Shown: one piece after another, positions 45,158 through 53,441 of the stretch
How positions within the stretch are numbered: position 1 is the stretch's first letter
How the letters are laid out: each line of letters starts with the position of its first letter
Assembly: GCA_964631325.1 (NCBI GenBank)
Contig: CAZVWJ010000007.1
Span: 1-64,000, forward strand
Direction: 5' to 3'
Source of the DNA: CAZVWJ01 sp964631325
GTDB lineage: Bacteria; T1Sed10-126
DNA length: 64,000 nt
Position numbers and translations under genes: made by a program
Notes under the pieces: model-generated
Told to the model about the DNA's origin: nothing
Database searches by the model: none
What the model saw: only the letters and a program-made list of their open reading frames with translations

Positions 45158-45180
45158 TCTTCCCCCTCGACGGGGGAAGA
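45158..45180. repeat. Dispersed hairpin repeat, TCTTCCCCC type
   Basis: Arms TCTTCCCCC/GGGGGAAGA with loop TCGAC, followed by AGATGGGGGTGAAAACGGG. It is the same family as 25597-25619. It could double as a bidirectional transcription stop after gspK, but there is no clear T-run. Confidence 0.65.
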
Positions 45181-45259
45181 TCTAGATGGGGGTGAAAACG
45201 GGTTTTAAAGCCTTCGGGGTTTTAAAATCGGGGTTAAAGACCTTTTTAAAGTTAACTCT

Positions 45260-48200
45260 TTAATATTTCCGCATATACAATATTTTCAACGTCCCCGTAT
45301 CATATTCAACGAGTTCACTTCGATCGACTACGGCTTCTAACCGCACCTGCACTCCTTTTTTCCCCTCACTGGTCAAAGGAACCCCTACTACTCGAGCTCG
45401 AAAAATTCCGTCACTGTTAACTTTAGAGTACTGCTTAAAAGTGGTGCATTCAAAATTATCTGACCCGTCTTCCAGGAGACTACAGGCAGTTTTTTCAGCA
45501 GAAAAGGGGGAAGCTCCACTCCCGGAAGCATACTGGTCTTGCTCCGTTTTTTCCAGGGCCAGTATATCGGATAAATTTTCCATAACAGCGGTTCCGGTTA
45601 GGCCGCTGCGCTGTTCAATGATTGCCCGAGCCATATCATCAGTTAAAAATGCCGCCGGATCGGCAGTAGTATCGGAATTCATCTGGATTCCCCGCAGAGA
45701 CTCGTAGGAAGCGGTGTTTATATTAATTGCCTTGCTGTCCATACCTTCCCGGTAAACACTGTAAACATTTATTCTTCCGGAATCAGGATTCATTACCCTC
45801 TTTACCCCTAAATCAGAAATGTACATCATATCGCCCCCGGTCAACCACTGGCTGTCCGCCCGATTCATTACCTGGGTTGACTGAGTGGATGTCAGGCTTC
45901 TGGCCGCGGGCTCATCTTCCGTATCAAGCGCTTTCTTAGTAGGGGGTGTGACCAGGTTCTGTTTTCCCGCTTCGTCCTGGATATCAACTATTTTGAAATA
46001 ACCGTAATCACCGTCGGTGTAAGTGGTGCTTTCAGAGGGCAAGTAGACGGTATCTCCCAGGTGAACCCCACTGCCATCACCGAAAAACTCGCCTCCCCAG
46101 CCCCAGCATTCAGTAAAATCATCCTTACCCAACGCGGGCACCTCACCCGGCGTCCCGCCGGTATCCGACTCGTCCCAGTTGTCCGCTTTATTATCCCCGT
46201 CCAGGTCCTGTTTTTCCATGGAAATCATGGGAGCGACCTCGGCGTCGGGCAACCAACTCTCCCCACTGTCCAGAATACGGCGATCAGAAGCAGTCCCGCG
46301 GCGCAAAAAAATATGTTCCTTTTGTTCGTTATGTAGGCCCCCGGTAAGAAACTGCTTTTCATCACTGCTGTTCTCCAGCGTATAGAGTTTCACCAGCCCG
46401 TCCTCTACTTTACTGCTGACACTACCAAGTACACTGGTATCAGCATCCTCGGAAAGAATCAAGCCAATCTGTTCATTATTCAAGGTGCCGTCACTGGTCG
46501 TCGCCTCCGGGTGCATAACAATATCGTATTCAGAGCCGGAAACAGCCACACCGTATTTATTGAGAGTATCTTCAATTGTGAACCCCTCACCCGATTTTGT
46601 AATATCCACGTCACTTCCCGTGTTGTAAATCTCAATAAACTCATTCTGCTCGGGAAAGTCAATCGAAGGCGCACCGTAGAGAAGCAGTTCTACGAATTCA
46701 TTCTTGGGATCGTTGACAGTAGTCGCAACCGAATAACCAGTCCCTGCATCAAAATCTGAACTATCATCTTCAAAATCGTTACCATTATCATTGGTTTCAA
46801 TAGGATTCCCAGTGGCGTTAGTTTTTCGATACATACGCACCGAGCCGTGTTCCTCCGGTCCTACATTTGTTTCATACATATCACTAGGTAAATTGGGTGA
46901 GGGGCTACTATAATTATCCCCATCCCAACCAAGAACATCTGTATCTCCGTTTTCCTTGGTGGTAATCCTTACCGCATCATGATCGTGTTCCAGAAGATTA
47001 TCCCACCCGCCGGGATCACAATCTACACCTATACTATAATCATACGACTTATCATTTGCTCCTACCGGACCTCCGTCTTCCGCCACTATTAAATATCCTC
47101 CCGGGGGAATCTCCGCATCGCTACCAATATCCGCATCCACATCACACACAGCCCCTCTATCATTTTGTTCAATTAAATCCAATGTAAGCGTATCACTTGA
47201 AGGATTAAATATCTCATACCATTCATCTTCGGCAATATTCAATTTAGTTATTAATAAATGGTCAATTTCACTACCCTTTAGTACCATGGTATCTATCAAT
47301 TCGCTCACGTACATCTTGCCGTCTAAACCGGATCCGGTGTGAAAAAGATAATCGGACTTTGACCCGGTATAGGCGGCCGGGCGCATGCCCCCCGGATCAG
47401 GGCTGGCAATTACACTGTCTCCGCGGCGAATACTGGCCGGCTCGGTATCCAGGCGTGCTACGTAATGTTTCCCCTCACTGTGGCCGTCCATCAAAGTGGC
47501 ATCGGCCGGTTTTGCGATAGAATCGGAGTAAGCGTATTCTTCCCACTGGACATTACCGAACTCCGGTTTGGGAACGTAAACTTTGGTGATCAAATTAGTA
47601 TCGTTGAAATTGGGAAATGCCCCCCCCGAATTAATCACCTGGACGGAAGAGTCGTTGTCATTCTTGCCGTTGGAATAATATTCAGTAATTGAATCACCGG
47701 CCAGATTTCGGGTCACTACCAGGCGGGCGCTGTCAGATTCCAATTGCAAAAAATATTTTTCCGGAGTTATGTCTTCCGTGATATCAGTGCCAAAATTAAA
47801 CGTATTTACCAAATCGCCGTCCTCATTGTATTGCTCTAATTTAATTCCTGCCGTATCACCGTCGTCAACTTTTACCCACATCCCCTTAGCATTGGAACTG
47901 CCCATAGTTTTATTAGTGGACCTGATCCATCCCGGCTCAGTGCTATAATTTAAGGCTGGTTTGATTCCATTCCAGCCGTCCGGAAGGACTTGAAAAGTTC
48001 CCGCGGTTGCACCATCAAGTTCATAGCCAAATTTATCCATAACTACCCCTTCGGAATTTTTTAATACAACTGTATCCTCGGTATAGGTGCTACTACTTAA
48101 ACCGGAACTGGTTAAAATTTTAAATTCACCCGGCCCCAGGGAGCCGGAAGCCGGAGTTCCCACATTCCCTGCGGCGTCCTCAACCACCCAATTATTTATG

Positions 48201-48544
48201 TTCACGGAAATATCTTCGCTGGCGTTATAAATTTCCACCTGTTCCAGGTCATGGTCAACCTCATTAATTCGCACTGGATTCTTGGGATAGTAAAACATAA
48301 CTTCCGTTCCCACTACTCCCACGTCAGCCAGCCTATCTACCGCATCAGCACGCACTTGAGCCATCCAGGCCTCCAACCCCGCCCGGGCGAGTGAGTAGCC
48401 ACTGCCCATCTTAGCTATGGCCTCCGTGATTTGCGTTTGAATAATCGCATTCATAGCAAAAGCCGAAGTTAGAGCAGCTAAAATTGCCAGTAACCAGAGC
48501 ACAATTATTAATGCATTACCATTCTCAGATTTAAAATTCGTCAT
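45260..48544 (-). CDS. gspK: GspK-like minor pseudopilin with three lamin-tail-like insertions
   Basis: About 1,094 residues, roughly three times the usual GspK. The N-terminus has a prepilin peptidase site and helix (SENG, then NALIIVLWLLAILAALTSAF) without Glu at +5, as is normal for GspK. The C-terminal part keeps GspK hallmarks: SKAININTASYESLRGI plus DDMARAIIEQRSG (helix-hairpin-helix-like, about 940-1000) and FRARVVGVPL near the end. Between them lie three LTD-like segments (about 90-215, 428-595, 617-800). Examples are VRINEVDHD with NINNWVVEDAAG, and NEFIEIYNTGSDVDI with GGTPGEVP. ATG 48544 has GGAG nine bases upstream; ATG 48559 is the longer alternative. It starts 23 bases after gspJ (8 with the longer start). 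GspK tips the pseudopilus, so the LTDs could be a tip-exposed binding surface. Confidence 0.85.
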   Translation of the reverse strand: MTNFKSENGNALIIVLWLLAILAALTSAFAMNAIIQTQITEAIAKMGSGYSLARAGLEAWMAQVRADAVDRLADVGVVGTEVMFYYPKNPVRINEVDHDLEQVEIYNASEDISVNINNWVVEDAAGNVGTPASGSLGPGEFKILTSSGLSSSTYTEDTVVLKNSEGVVMDKFGYELDGATAGTFQVLPDGWNGIKPALNYSTEPGWIRSTNKTMGSSNAKGMWVKVDDGDTAGIKLEQYNEDGDLVNTFNFGTDITEDITPEKYFLQLESDSARLVVTRNLAGDSITEYYSNGKNDNDSSVQVINSGGAFPNFNDTNLITKVYVPKPEFGNVQWEEYAYSDSIAKPADATLMDGHSEGKHYVARLDTEPASIRRGDSVIASPDPGGMRPAAYTGSKSDYLFHTGSGLDGKMYVSELIDTMVLKGSEIDHLLITKLNIAEDEWYEIFNPSSDTLTLDLIEQNDRGAVCDVDADIGSDAEIPPGGYLIVAEDGGPVGANDKSYDYSIGVDCDPGGWDNLLEHDHDAVRITTKENGDTDVLGWDGDNYSSPSPNLPSDMYETNVGPEEHGSVRMYRKTNATGNPIETNDNGNDFEDDSSDFDAGTGYSVATTVNDPKNEFVELLLYGAPSIDFPEQNEFIEIYNTGSDVDITKSGEGFTIEDTLNKYGVAVSGSEYDIVMHPEATTSDGTLNNEQIGLILSEDADTSVLGSVSSKVEDGLVKLYTLENSSDEKQFLTGGLHNEQKEHIFLRRGTASDRRILDSGESWLPDAEVAPMISMEKQDLDGDNKADNWDESDTGGTPGEVPALGKDDFTECWGWGGEFFGDGSGVHLGDTVYLPSESTTYTDGDYGYFKIVDIQDEAGKQNLVTPPTKKALDTEDEPAARSLTSTQSTQVMNRADSQWLTGGDMMYISDLGVKRVMNPDSGRINVYSVYREGMDSKAININTASYESLRGIQMNSDTTADPAAFLTDDMARAIIEQRSGLTGTAVMENLSDILALEKTEQDQYASGSGASPFSAEKTACSLLEDGSDNFECTTFKQYSKVNSDGIFRARVVGVPLTSEGKKGVQVRLEAVVDRSELVEYDTGTLKILYMRKY

Positions 48545-48567
48545 CTTTATCAACTCCATACGTGTTA

Positions 48568-49362
48568 TTATTTCCCCAGGGAAACCGTGGTTATATACCA
48601 GACAGGATCAATCGCCGCTTCGTCGTCATAACCCCGCAGAGCCACTTCCACAGCCTTCGGCGGCTCACTGGAATCCCAGCTATTTACCCAGCTCCCGGCA
48701 TCCGTTAAATACCGCAGAGAAAGATAGTCAATATTTAGTCCAACGGGATCTCCCAGGTCCGAAATATTATCCTCAACTATGGGAATCATTGTCCCGTCCG
48801 TTTCCACATCATCTTTTATGTGCCGGTCGCGCTTTTTAATTAACCGATACTGTTCGTTAATGTATAAGGATTCCGTTGCTTCATTAGAGACAAAATAATG
48901 GACTGCAGCCCGCTCCGAAGCATTATCACCTTTTAACTCATAATTAGAGTACAAGATATTAAAATGTAGACGATCAACGGAACCTATTCCTTCCCCGGAA
49001 CTGGCAGGACAAGTAACAAAAGAAAGATCACAATGAGGCGTTCCGGTTTGATATTCAAATTTCCCGTCGCCGTCAACTCCCAAAAAACGATAACTGGCGC
49101 TTCCGGGCAACATATCGTGCTGGAAGGTAGTCTTGCGTAAATCAGAAATCATTTCCGAAGCAGCCATGTTAAGACTGGTCATAATCGCCGAGGACGCTTG
49201 ATTGGTCTGCAAAGCTCGGGCCGTCTGATGAATCAACTGCATAAGAGCAACCGATAGAATCCCGGTGATTGCGACGGCAACCAGCAACTCTATTAAAGTA
49301 AATCCGCTTGTCCCGGATATAAACCGCTTAAAAATCGAGTCTCTCCCTCGATTTTTTTTCAT
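48568..49362 (-). CDS. gspJ: GspJ-like minor pseudopilin
   Basis: A 264-residue protein. A short basic leader ends in SG before FTLIELLVAVAITGILSVAL, the type IV prepilin signal with Glu at +5. The following helix contains QLIHQTARALQTNQASSAIM and a MAASEMISDLRKTTF stretch. Length and the long variable C-terminal beta region fit GspJ/PilW-type minor pseudopilins. It lies between gspI and gspK, the standard gene order. With GspI and GspK it would form the tip complex of the pseudopilus. Confidence 0.8.
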   Translation of the reverse strand: MKKNRGRDSIFKRFISGTSGFTLIELLVAVAITGILSVALMQLIHQTARALQTNQASSAIMTSLNMAASEMISDLRKTTFQHDMLPGSASYRFLGVDGDGKFEYQTGTPHCDLSFVTCPASSGEGIGSVDRLHFNILYSNYELKGDNASERAAVHYFVSNEATESLYINEQYRLIKKRDRHIKDDVETDGTMIPIVEDNISDLGDPVGLNIDYLSLRYLTDAGSWVNSWDSSEPPKAVEVALRGYDDEAAIDPVWYITTVSLGK

Positions 49363-49450
49363 TTCTAACTCTCCTTTTTATTCAATTGATTCTTTTCTTG
49401 ATTGCCAGCTCAAGTCCGATAATAACGTGAGAAAATTTTTCAAAGAAACG

Positions 49451-49909
49451 CTAATTAGAATATTTAGAAATATAAGTAATAAAATCAGGCTGCGAAATAC
49501 TACACGAATTAGTGCAGGTAATAGTTCGCTCATTTTTGTAAACCACTGAAGAAAAAAATACTTTTACTCCAATTTTTTTTGCCTCAAACGTATCCGAGCC
49601 CGGCACAGTAGTTACATTAACCTCACAACCATATTCCCCTCCGTCCGATTCCCAGTATCCCGTGGGCAAAGAACATGAACTCCTGTCTATCCCCGACAGT
49701 GCATCATAAGATGTATTACTGCGAACACGTTCTATCTTCCAACGGGCAAGCATAATTGCCCTGGTTTTTCGATCCGCTTCAATACTCGCCGTCCACGATT
49801 GCACATAAGCATCAACCATCGGAACAATCGCAACTCCAAGAATTACAATTGCCACTAACAATTCAACTAACGTAAATCCACGTATATTACTATTACTTAC
49901 ATTTTTCAA
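49451..49909 (-). CDS. gspI: GspI-like minor pseudopilin
   Basis: A 152-residue protein with leader MKNVSNSNIRG and helix FTLVELLVAIVILGVAIVPM, then RAIMLARWKIERVRS. This ARxKxE pattern shortly after the helix is typical of GspI/PilV-type proteins. It starts at TTG 49909, with GGGGTG seven bases upstream. It contains a CTNSCS pair near the C-terminus. It is the second gene of the gspHIJK operon, 54 bases after gspH and 88 before gspJ. Confidence 0.78.
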   Translation of the reverse strand: MKNVSNSNIRGFTLVELLVAIVILGVAIVPMVDAYVQSWTASIEADRKTRAIMLARWKIERVRSNTSYDALSGIDRSSCSLPTGYWESDGGEYGCEVNVTTVPGSDTFEAKKIGVKVFFSSVVYKNERTITCTNSCSISQPDFITYISKYSN

Positions 49910-49963
49910 TTTTTAACACCCCTGAGCTTACCAATAAAAATATTTGAATTCTCGTATATTTCC

Positions 49964-50581
49964 TCAGTGACAGCAACTTATGCCACTGACGTCTTCCCCG
50001 GATTTTCTCAAACAGCCCCAGTATAATAAAATCCCGGTAGTATTATCCAGACGGATAGTGTTAAATTTACACTTCTCGCTTTCCGCCGGCGCCGGGGCCG
50101 TCGAAGTCTGAATATGAGGGCTATTGTCAGTCCAGTCATCACCAGCCAATGTTCCTGTTCCCTGTGGTTTAAAACCGGCGTAATGGATTCCGCTTTGCGA
50201 GCCGTTTACCTGATATATAATAACCGGCGACGGTGGTTTCATCTTGGTCATTTCTGAAAATTTAACATAATTTTTTCCGGGACAGGTACCATCCTCACTT
50301 TTTGGCGGACTGGCGCATATTTCCCAACTAACTATATCATCCGAAGTAGTAACACCGGAGCCAAGGTCAAATTTTCCCCGGATATTTCTTTGACGAGAAA
50401 TTGCCTTGAACCTGGCCCCCTTCAAGGCCATAAGCAAAGACCGTGAAAAACGATTAAGTTTGTACTCGCGAAGAAACTCTCCAAAAGTAGGTACGGCCAC
50501 GCTAGCAAGTATGCCCAATATTGCCACCACGACCAACATTTCAATTAAAGTAAACGCTGACCTTTCTTGAAAACATTGCAT
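49964..50581 (-). CDS. gspH: GspH-like minor pseudopilin
   Basis: A 205-residue protein with prepilin signal FTLIEMLVVVAILGILASVAVPTF and the following GspH/FimT pattern (NRFSRSLLMALKGARFKAISRQR). The residue before the cleavage site is Ala (ERSA) rather than the near-invariant Gly, which could slow processing by prepilin peptidase. GGGAG lies six bases before ATG 50581. It contains the GspH-like late strand NTIRLDNTTGILLYWGC. First gene of the operon; the promoter should lie in the palindromic region just upstream. Confidence 0.78.
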   Translation of the reverse strand: MQCFQERSAFTLIEMLVVVAILGILASVAVPTFGEFLREYKLNRFSRSLLMALKGARFKAISRQRNIRGKFDLGSGVTTSDDIVSWEICASPPKSEDGTCPGKNYVKFSEMTKMKPPSPVIIYQVNGSQSGIHYAGFKPQGTGTLAGDDWTDNSPHIQTSTAPAPAESEKCKFNTIRLDNTTGILLYWGCLRKSGEDVSGISCCH

Positions 50582-50710
50582 TTTTATCTCCCTCTATTAA
50601 TAATTTCCCGCTTTAGCCACTTCTTCTACTCCATTAATAAAGCAATATCTATGCCACCCACTCGAATTGACCTCAGCCCCCGTTTCCCACTTCGCTTAAC
50701 TTTCCTAACC

Positions 50711-50749
50711 CGGATAATTCGTGACAGCGTAACTGTCGTGAATTATCCG
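50711..50749. repeat. Long inverted repeat
   Basis: Arms CGGATAATTCGTGACAG and CTGTCGTGAATTATCCG (17 bp, two mismatches) around loop CGTAA. It lies 130 bases upstream of gspH. It could be a transcript hairpin or a mobile-element end. Confidence 0.7.
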
Positions 50750-50860
50750 TCCGAAGGACAGCCTTCAATCGAGGCATCATATTTAGCGTTTATTGCTGGC
50801 AAAGGACTCTCAACGCAACTTTAGCGGTAAAGCTACACATTAAAACTACTCGATTGTAAG

Positions 50861-50874
50861 CTGGGTTAACCCAG
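50861..50874. repeat. Perfect palindrome CTGGGTTAACCCAG
   Basis: A 14-bp perfect palindrome with a HpaI-like centre, between the two long hairpins upstream of gspH. It may be a regulator site or part of a larger folded structure with its neighbours. Confidence 0.5.
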
Positions 50875-50982
50875 CACTCAAGTAGAACAAATATATTTCC
50901 TTAAAACAGTCTGTAATTTTTCGGGCCAATATTACAACTTGATTTATTTGCTCATACAGCCTTGAGTGCTGTATCGTAGATA

Positions 50983-51022
50983 CACATTATGCACGAAATT
51001 TTAGAATTTCGTGCATAATGTG
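50983..51022. repeat. Perfect 18-bp hairpin
   Basis: Arms CACATTATGCACGAAATT and AATTTCGTGCATAATGTG match perfectly around the 4-base loop TTAG. This is the strongest hairpin in the window. No T-run follows on either strand, so it is not a standard terminator. Confidence 0.8.
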
Positions 51023-51069
51023 GGCTAAGTTAATGTATTTTAACACCCGTAAAAATTATTTAACAACCC

Positions 51070-51093
51070 GGGTCGGAGTTAAACTTTAAACTT
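51070..51093 (+). repeat. Solo copy of the Y1-transposase terminal repeat
   Basis: 24 bases beginning GGGTCGGAGTTAAAC, identical to the two copies that bound the transposase element at 51714-52816. With the copy at 51714 it brackets the prepilin gene in direct orientation. Confidence 0.8.
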
Positions 51094-51232
51094 TATATAC
51101 TCCCGTTTCTCAAAAAATTCCTTCCACTTTCTACTTTCCACCATTTTCTTAGACTTCGCCACAGTTTTGCTTTTTGACCGCTTTTATTAAATTGGTATAA
51201 TTATGTAAGCAAATTTATCTTCAACTTAACGG

Positions 51233-51706
51233 ATGATCAATATGGGCATAGTAGTCAAAAACAATTCACTTGAACGGGGATTTACGTTAATTGAACTGCT
51301 GGTCGTGGTGGCAATTATTGGTATCCTGGCCGCCGCGGCTATCCCCCAGGTCATGGGAGCAATCTGTAAAGCCCGGGTAGGTCGGGTGCAAAGCGACCTG
51401 CGGACAGTAAGGACGGCCGTTAAACAGGCCTTAGTCAACAATGAAAACGTCTCATTCTCAGATATCGCCTCCCACGGGATCAACGACGATAAGCCGGAAC
51501 TTGAACCTTACCTTCCAGAGCGACTGTGGAGCGCGGACGGTGAAATGGCCGTCCGTGAATTCTCAACCGCTCCCAACAGGATCGTCATCACCCTCCCCGA
51601 CGGCTGCAACTGGACCGATGGCGCCGGCAACACCTGCACCGGCGGCGGTGGTTGCCGGGTAAGCTTCAACCTCGAAGCCGGCCGCTTCGAGTGCTATAAC
51701 TGCTAA
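51233..51706 (+). CDS. Type IV prepilin / pseudopilin (GspG- or PilA-like)
   Basis: A 157-residue protein. The leader ends ERG before FTLIELLVVVAIIGILAAAA, a textbook class III signal with Glu at +5, and the helix continues IPQVMGAICKARVGRVQSDL. The C-terminal part is Gly/Cys-rich (CNWTDGAGNTC, GGGGC, FECYNC). It has at least four late cysteines that could form disulfides, unlike GspG but common in major pilins. It is transcribed away from gspHIJK. It is bracketed by direct 24-bp repeats belonging to the neighbouring transposase element, which suggests it was acquired or moved. ATG 51233 or 51242; neither has a strong ribosome site. Confidence 0.82.
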   Translation: MINMGIVVKNNSLERGFTLIELLVVVAIIGILAAAAIPQVMGAICKARVGRVQSDLRTVRTAVKQALVNNENVSFSDIASHGINDDKPELEPYLPERLWSADGEMAVREFSTAPNRIVITLPDGCNWTDGAGNTCTGGGGCRVSFNLEAGRFECYNC

Positions 51707-51729
51707 CTAATAGGGGTCGGAGTTAAACT

Positions 51730-52671
51730 TTAAACTTGCCGGACACCCCAAGCCCCCAGGACTTCTTTTATTTTCTCGCTTTTTTCCATCTTCCTGAACT
51801 TCTTTATCCCTTTACTGACAGCCATAGCTGTCACCTCAAACATTTTGCCGATTTTAGTAACCGAAAGATGCGAACGCACTTTCAACAGATAAAAGCAAAG
51901 ATAACGGACAGAACTATATTTACGATCACGCTTAGTCGCCTTTAGTTCCTCAAAAGAATTAAAATTCCACCTTCCCAATATGTCAGCAAGAATCTCTTCC
52001 GATTTGATAGGTCCCCCTCGGTTTGAACCCAATCTTGTTGGTTCACCCTTTTTTTCAAGCATTTGCTCGAAAAAACTCTCGGAACCAATAGCTTTAAGTC
52101 TTCGGGCCCATATCCGGTTTTCTTCAATAAAACCCCCAACTTCCAACCGCTCGCGTAAAAATTCATGAAAATTATCCGGAGTTATCTCCAGGCGATCAAA
52201 TAAACCCTCCCAATCTATAATCGAATTTTTAAACTTATTTCTGGAAAGAGAAGTCCAAGGATGGGCCAATTCTCCTGATTCCACCAGCCCCGCCCGGTGG
52301 GGATTAGTTAAAATATACGCTATTAAATTGGCAAAGTATTTGCCGTCTTCCACCAATTCAGAAAAAAATCGCCTTTCAACAAAATGTCCTTGACAACCAT
52401 GACGACTATTGAAAATACGGGCGTATTCCGATTCTACTGTCTTCATAGCTGCCGATAGCCTTCCAGAATGCGACTCAACGGCAAGATGAAAATGAGTGGA
52501 CATTAAGGCAAAAGCATAAATAGAAAGCTCGTATTCCGGAGCGTATTGAGCCAACAACGAGCAAAAGATATTCCGATCCTTTTTATCAATAAAAAAATTT
52601 GAATCCTTCGCCCCGCTGTTGCTTACATGATGAATAGCCCCGGGAAAATCTATCCTGAGAGGTCGTGGCAT
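51730..52671 (-). CDS. Y1 (HUH) transposase, REP-associated type
   Basis: A 313-residue protein. It begins MPRPLRIDFPGAIHHVSNSG. The HUH metal site is THFHLAVES (about residues 60-68) and the catalytic Tyr is in NLIAYILTNPHRAG. The C-terminal extension (about 200-313) includes a helix-turn-helix-like segment (LSVTKIGKMFEVTAMAVSKG) resembling DnaA-like DNA-binding tails of this subfamily. These enzymes cut and join single-stranded DNA at palindromic ends and can spread REP repeats. The 24-bp repeats at its borders and the solo copy at 51070 are its likely substrates. The reading frame is intact. Confidence 0.88.
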   Translation of the reverse strand: MPRPLRIDFPGAIHHVSNSGAKDSNFFIDKKDRNIFCSLLAQYAPEYELSIYAFALMSTHFHLAVESHSGRLSAAMKTVESEYARIFNSRHGCQGHFVERRFFSELVEDGKYFANLIAYILTNPHRAGLVESGELAHPWTSLSRNKFKNSIIDWEGLFDRLEITPDNFHEFLRERLEVGGFIEENRIWARRLKAIGSESFFEQMLEKKGEPTRLGSNRGGPIKSEEILADILGRWNFNSFEELKATKRDRKYSSVRYLCFYLLKVRSHLSVTKIGKMFEVTAMAVSKGIKKFRKMEKSEKIKEVLGAWGVRQV

Positions 52672-52792
52672 TATTCTCCCCTGAACTCAGTCTATATACC
52701 CCTGATGCTATATATCAAATACTAACATTACACTAACGAAGCAATTATTTCTATAAAAACATCAAAGGTAAAATTTGTCCTGGACCGTAATT

Positions 52793-52816
52793 AAGTTTAA
52801 AGTTTAACTCCGACCC
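52793..52816 (-). repeat. Right terminal repeat of the Y1-transposase element
   Basis: 24 bases identical, on the minus strand, to 51714-51737 and 51070-51093. It lies directly beside the cysC stop codon. Confidence 0.8.
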
Positions 52817-52820
52817 CGGG

Positions 52821-53441
52821 TTAGATGTAGCCGAGTTTGCGGAGGTGATTTTCTATTTCGTCGTCCTCGTCGTGCTCGCCAACTCCTTCAGCTTGTTTGA
52901 GAAATCCTTCCTTTGCCAGGTAAACCAGCACTTTGTCAGCGCTCTCCTCAACCGTCTCTTCCTCTGTATATAGGGCTAAATCAGGAGTAACCGGCTGTTC
53001 GTAGGGAGCGTCGATTCCGGTGAAACCTTCTATTTCGCCCGCCTGGGCCTTGGCATACATTCCTTTCGGGTCCCGTTCAATACAGACATCAACGGGCGCT
53101 TCCACGTGGACAATCCGGACGTCGTCAATTGTATTTCTCACGTGATCGCGCTGAGCCCGGTAAGGGGTGATAAAACTACAGAGGGTGATCACATCGTTGC
53201 GTTGGAGCATCTTGGCCACGAAAGCAACCCGGGCAATGTTCTTGTCGCGATCCCTCCGGGAAAATCCAAGGTCAGCGGTCAAAGACTGACGGACAACATC
53301 GCCGTCCAGCCGTTCAATTCTTTCGTTCTTTTCAAGCATCCGTTTCTCAACCAGTTTAGCCACGGTTGTCTTGCCGGAAGAAGGCAACCCCGTGAACCAC
53401 AAACAGACTCCGTCGCTCTCTTTTTGCCGCATGTTAGTCAA
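52821..53441 (-). CDS. cysC: Adenylylsulfate (APS) kinase
   Basis: A 206-residue protein. The Walker A motif GLPSSGKT spans residues 18-25. The APS kinase signatures follow: RLDGDVVRQSLTADLGFSRR and DRDKNIARVAFVAKML, then VHVEAPVDVCIERDPKGMY and GIDAPYEQP. It phosphorylates adenylyl sulfate to PAPS, the sulfate donor for sulfotransferases or reduction. No ATP sulfurylase is next to it. It lies with nucleotide-sugar genes, so a role in sulfating a polysaccharide is plausible. The start is TTG 53441 with AGGAGG eight bases upstream; ATG 53432 is alternative. An acidic tail (EHDEDDEIENHLRKLGYI) extends the usual length slightly. Confidence 0.92.
   Translation of the reverse strand: MTNMRQKESDGVCLWFTGLPSSGKTTVAKLVEKRMLEKNERIERLDGDVVRQSLTADLGFSRRDRDKNIARVAFVAKMLQRNDVITLCSFITPYRAQRDHVRNTIDDVRIVHVEAPVDVCIERDPKGMYAKAQAGEIEGFTGIDAPYEQPVTPDLALYTEEETVEESADKVLVYLAKEGFLKQAEGVGEHDEDDEIENHLRKLGYI

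Larger units (their letters stand above)
44995..45259. other. Intergenic region upstream of the PLD paralogs, palindrome-rich and without a gene
   Basis: It separates the gspK stop from the first PLD-like gene. It holds a perfect 14-bp palindrome (45074-45087) and a dispersed hairpin (45158-45180). I see no gene. Confidence 0.6.
50582..51232. other. Highly palindromic intergenic region between gspH and the divergent prepilin gene
   Basis: These 650 bases contain no convincing gene but several strong inverted repeats: 50711-50749, 50861-50874, 50983-51022 and a pair CAGCACTCAAG/CTTGAGTGCTG about 80 bases apart. A solo copy of the transposase-associated repeat lies at 51070-51093. Promoters for both flanking genes must be here, but I cannot place them with confidence. 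Confidence 0.6.
51714..52816 (-). mobile_element. REP-associated Y1-transposase element with 24-bp inverted terminal repeats
   Basis: The left end (51714-51737, GGGTCGGAGTTAAAC...) and the right end (52793-52816, same sequence on the minus strand) are identical over 24 bases and enclose a single transposase gene whose stop codon lies inside the left repeat. The right end stops four bases from the cysC stop codon and the left end begins seven bases after the prepilin stop, so the element is tightly inserted between genes. No target duplication is obvious, as expected for Y1 enzymes. Confidence 0.75.

Noticed and set aside
50567..50824. Plus-strand frame in the gspH upstream region
   Set aside because: Runs through the inverted repeat at 50711-50749, has no ribosome site and no domain.
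50700..51030. Integron attC-like site
   Set aside because: The palindromes are strong, but I could not find the paired R and L box pattern or an integrase, so I list them only as unexplained hairpins.
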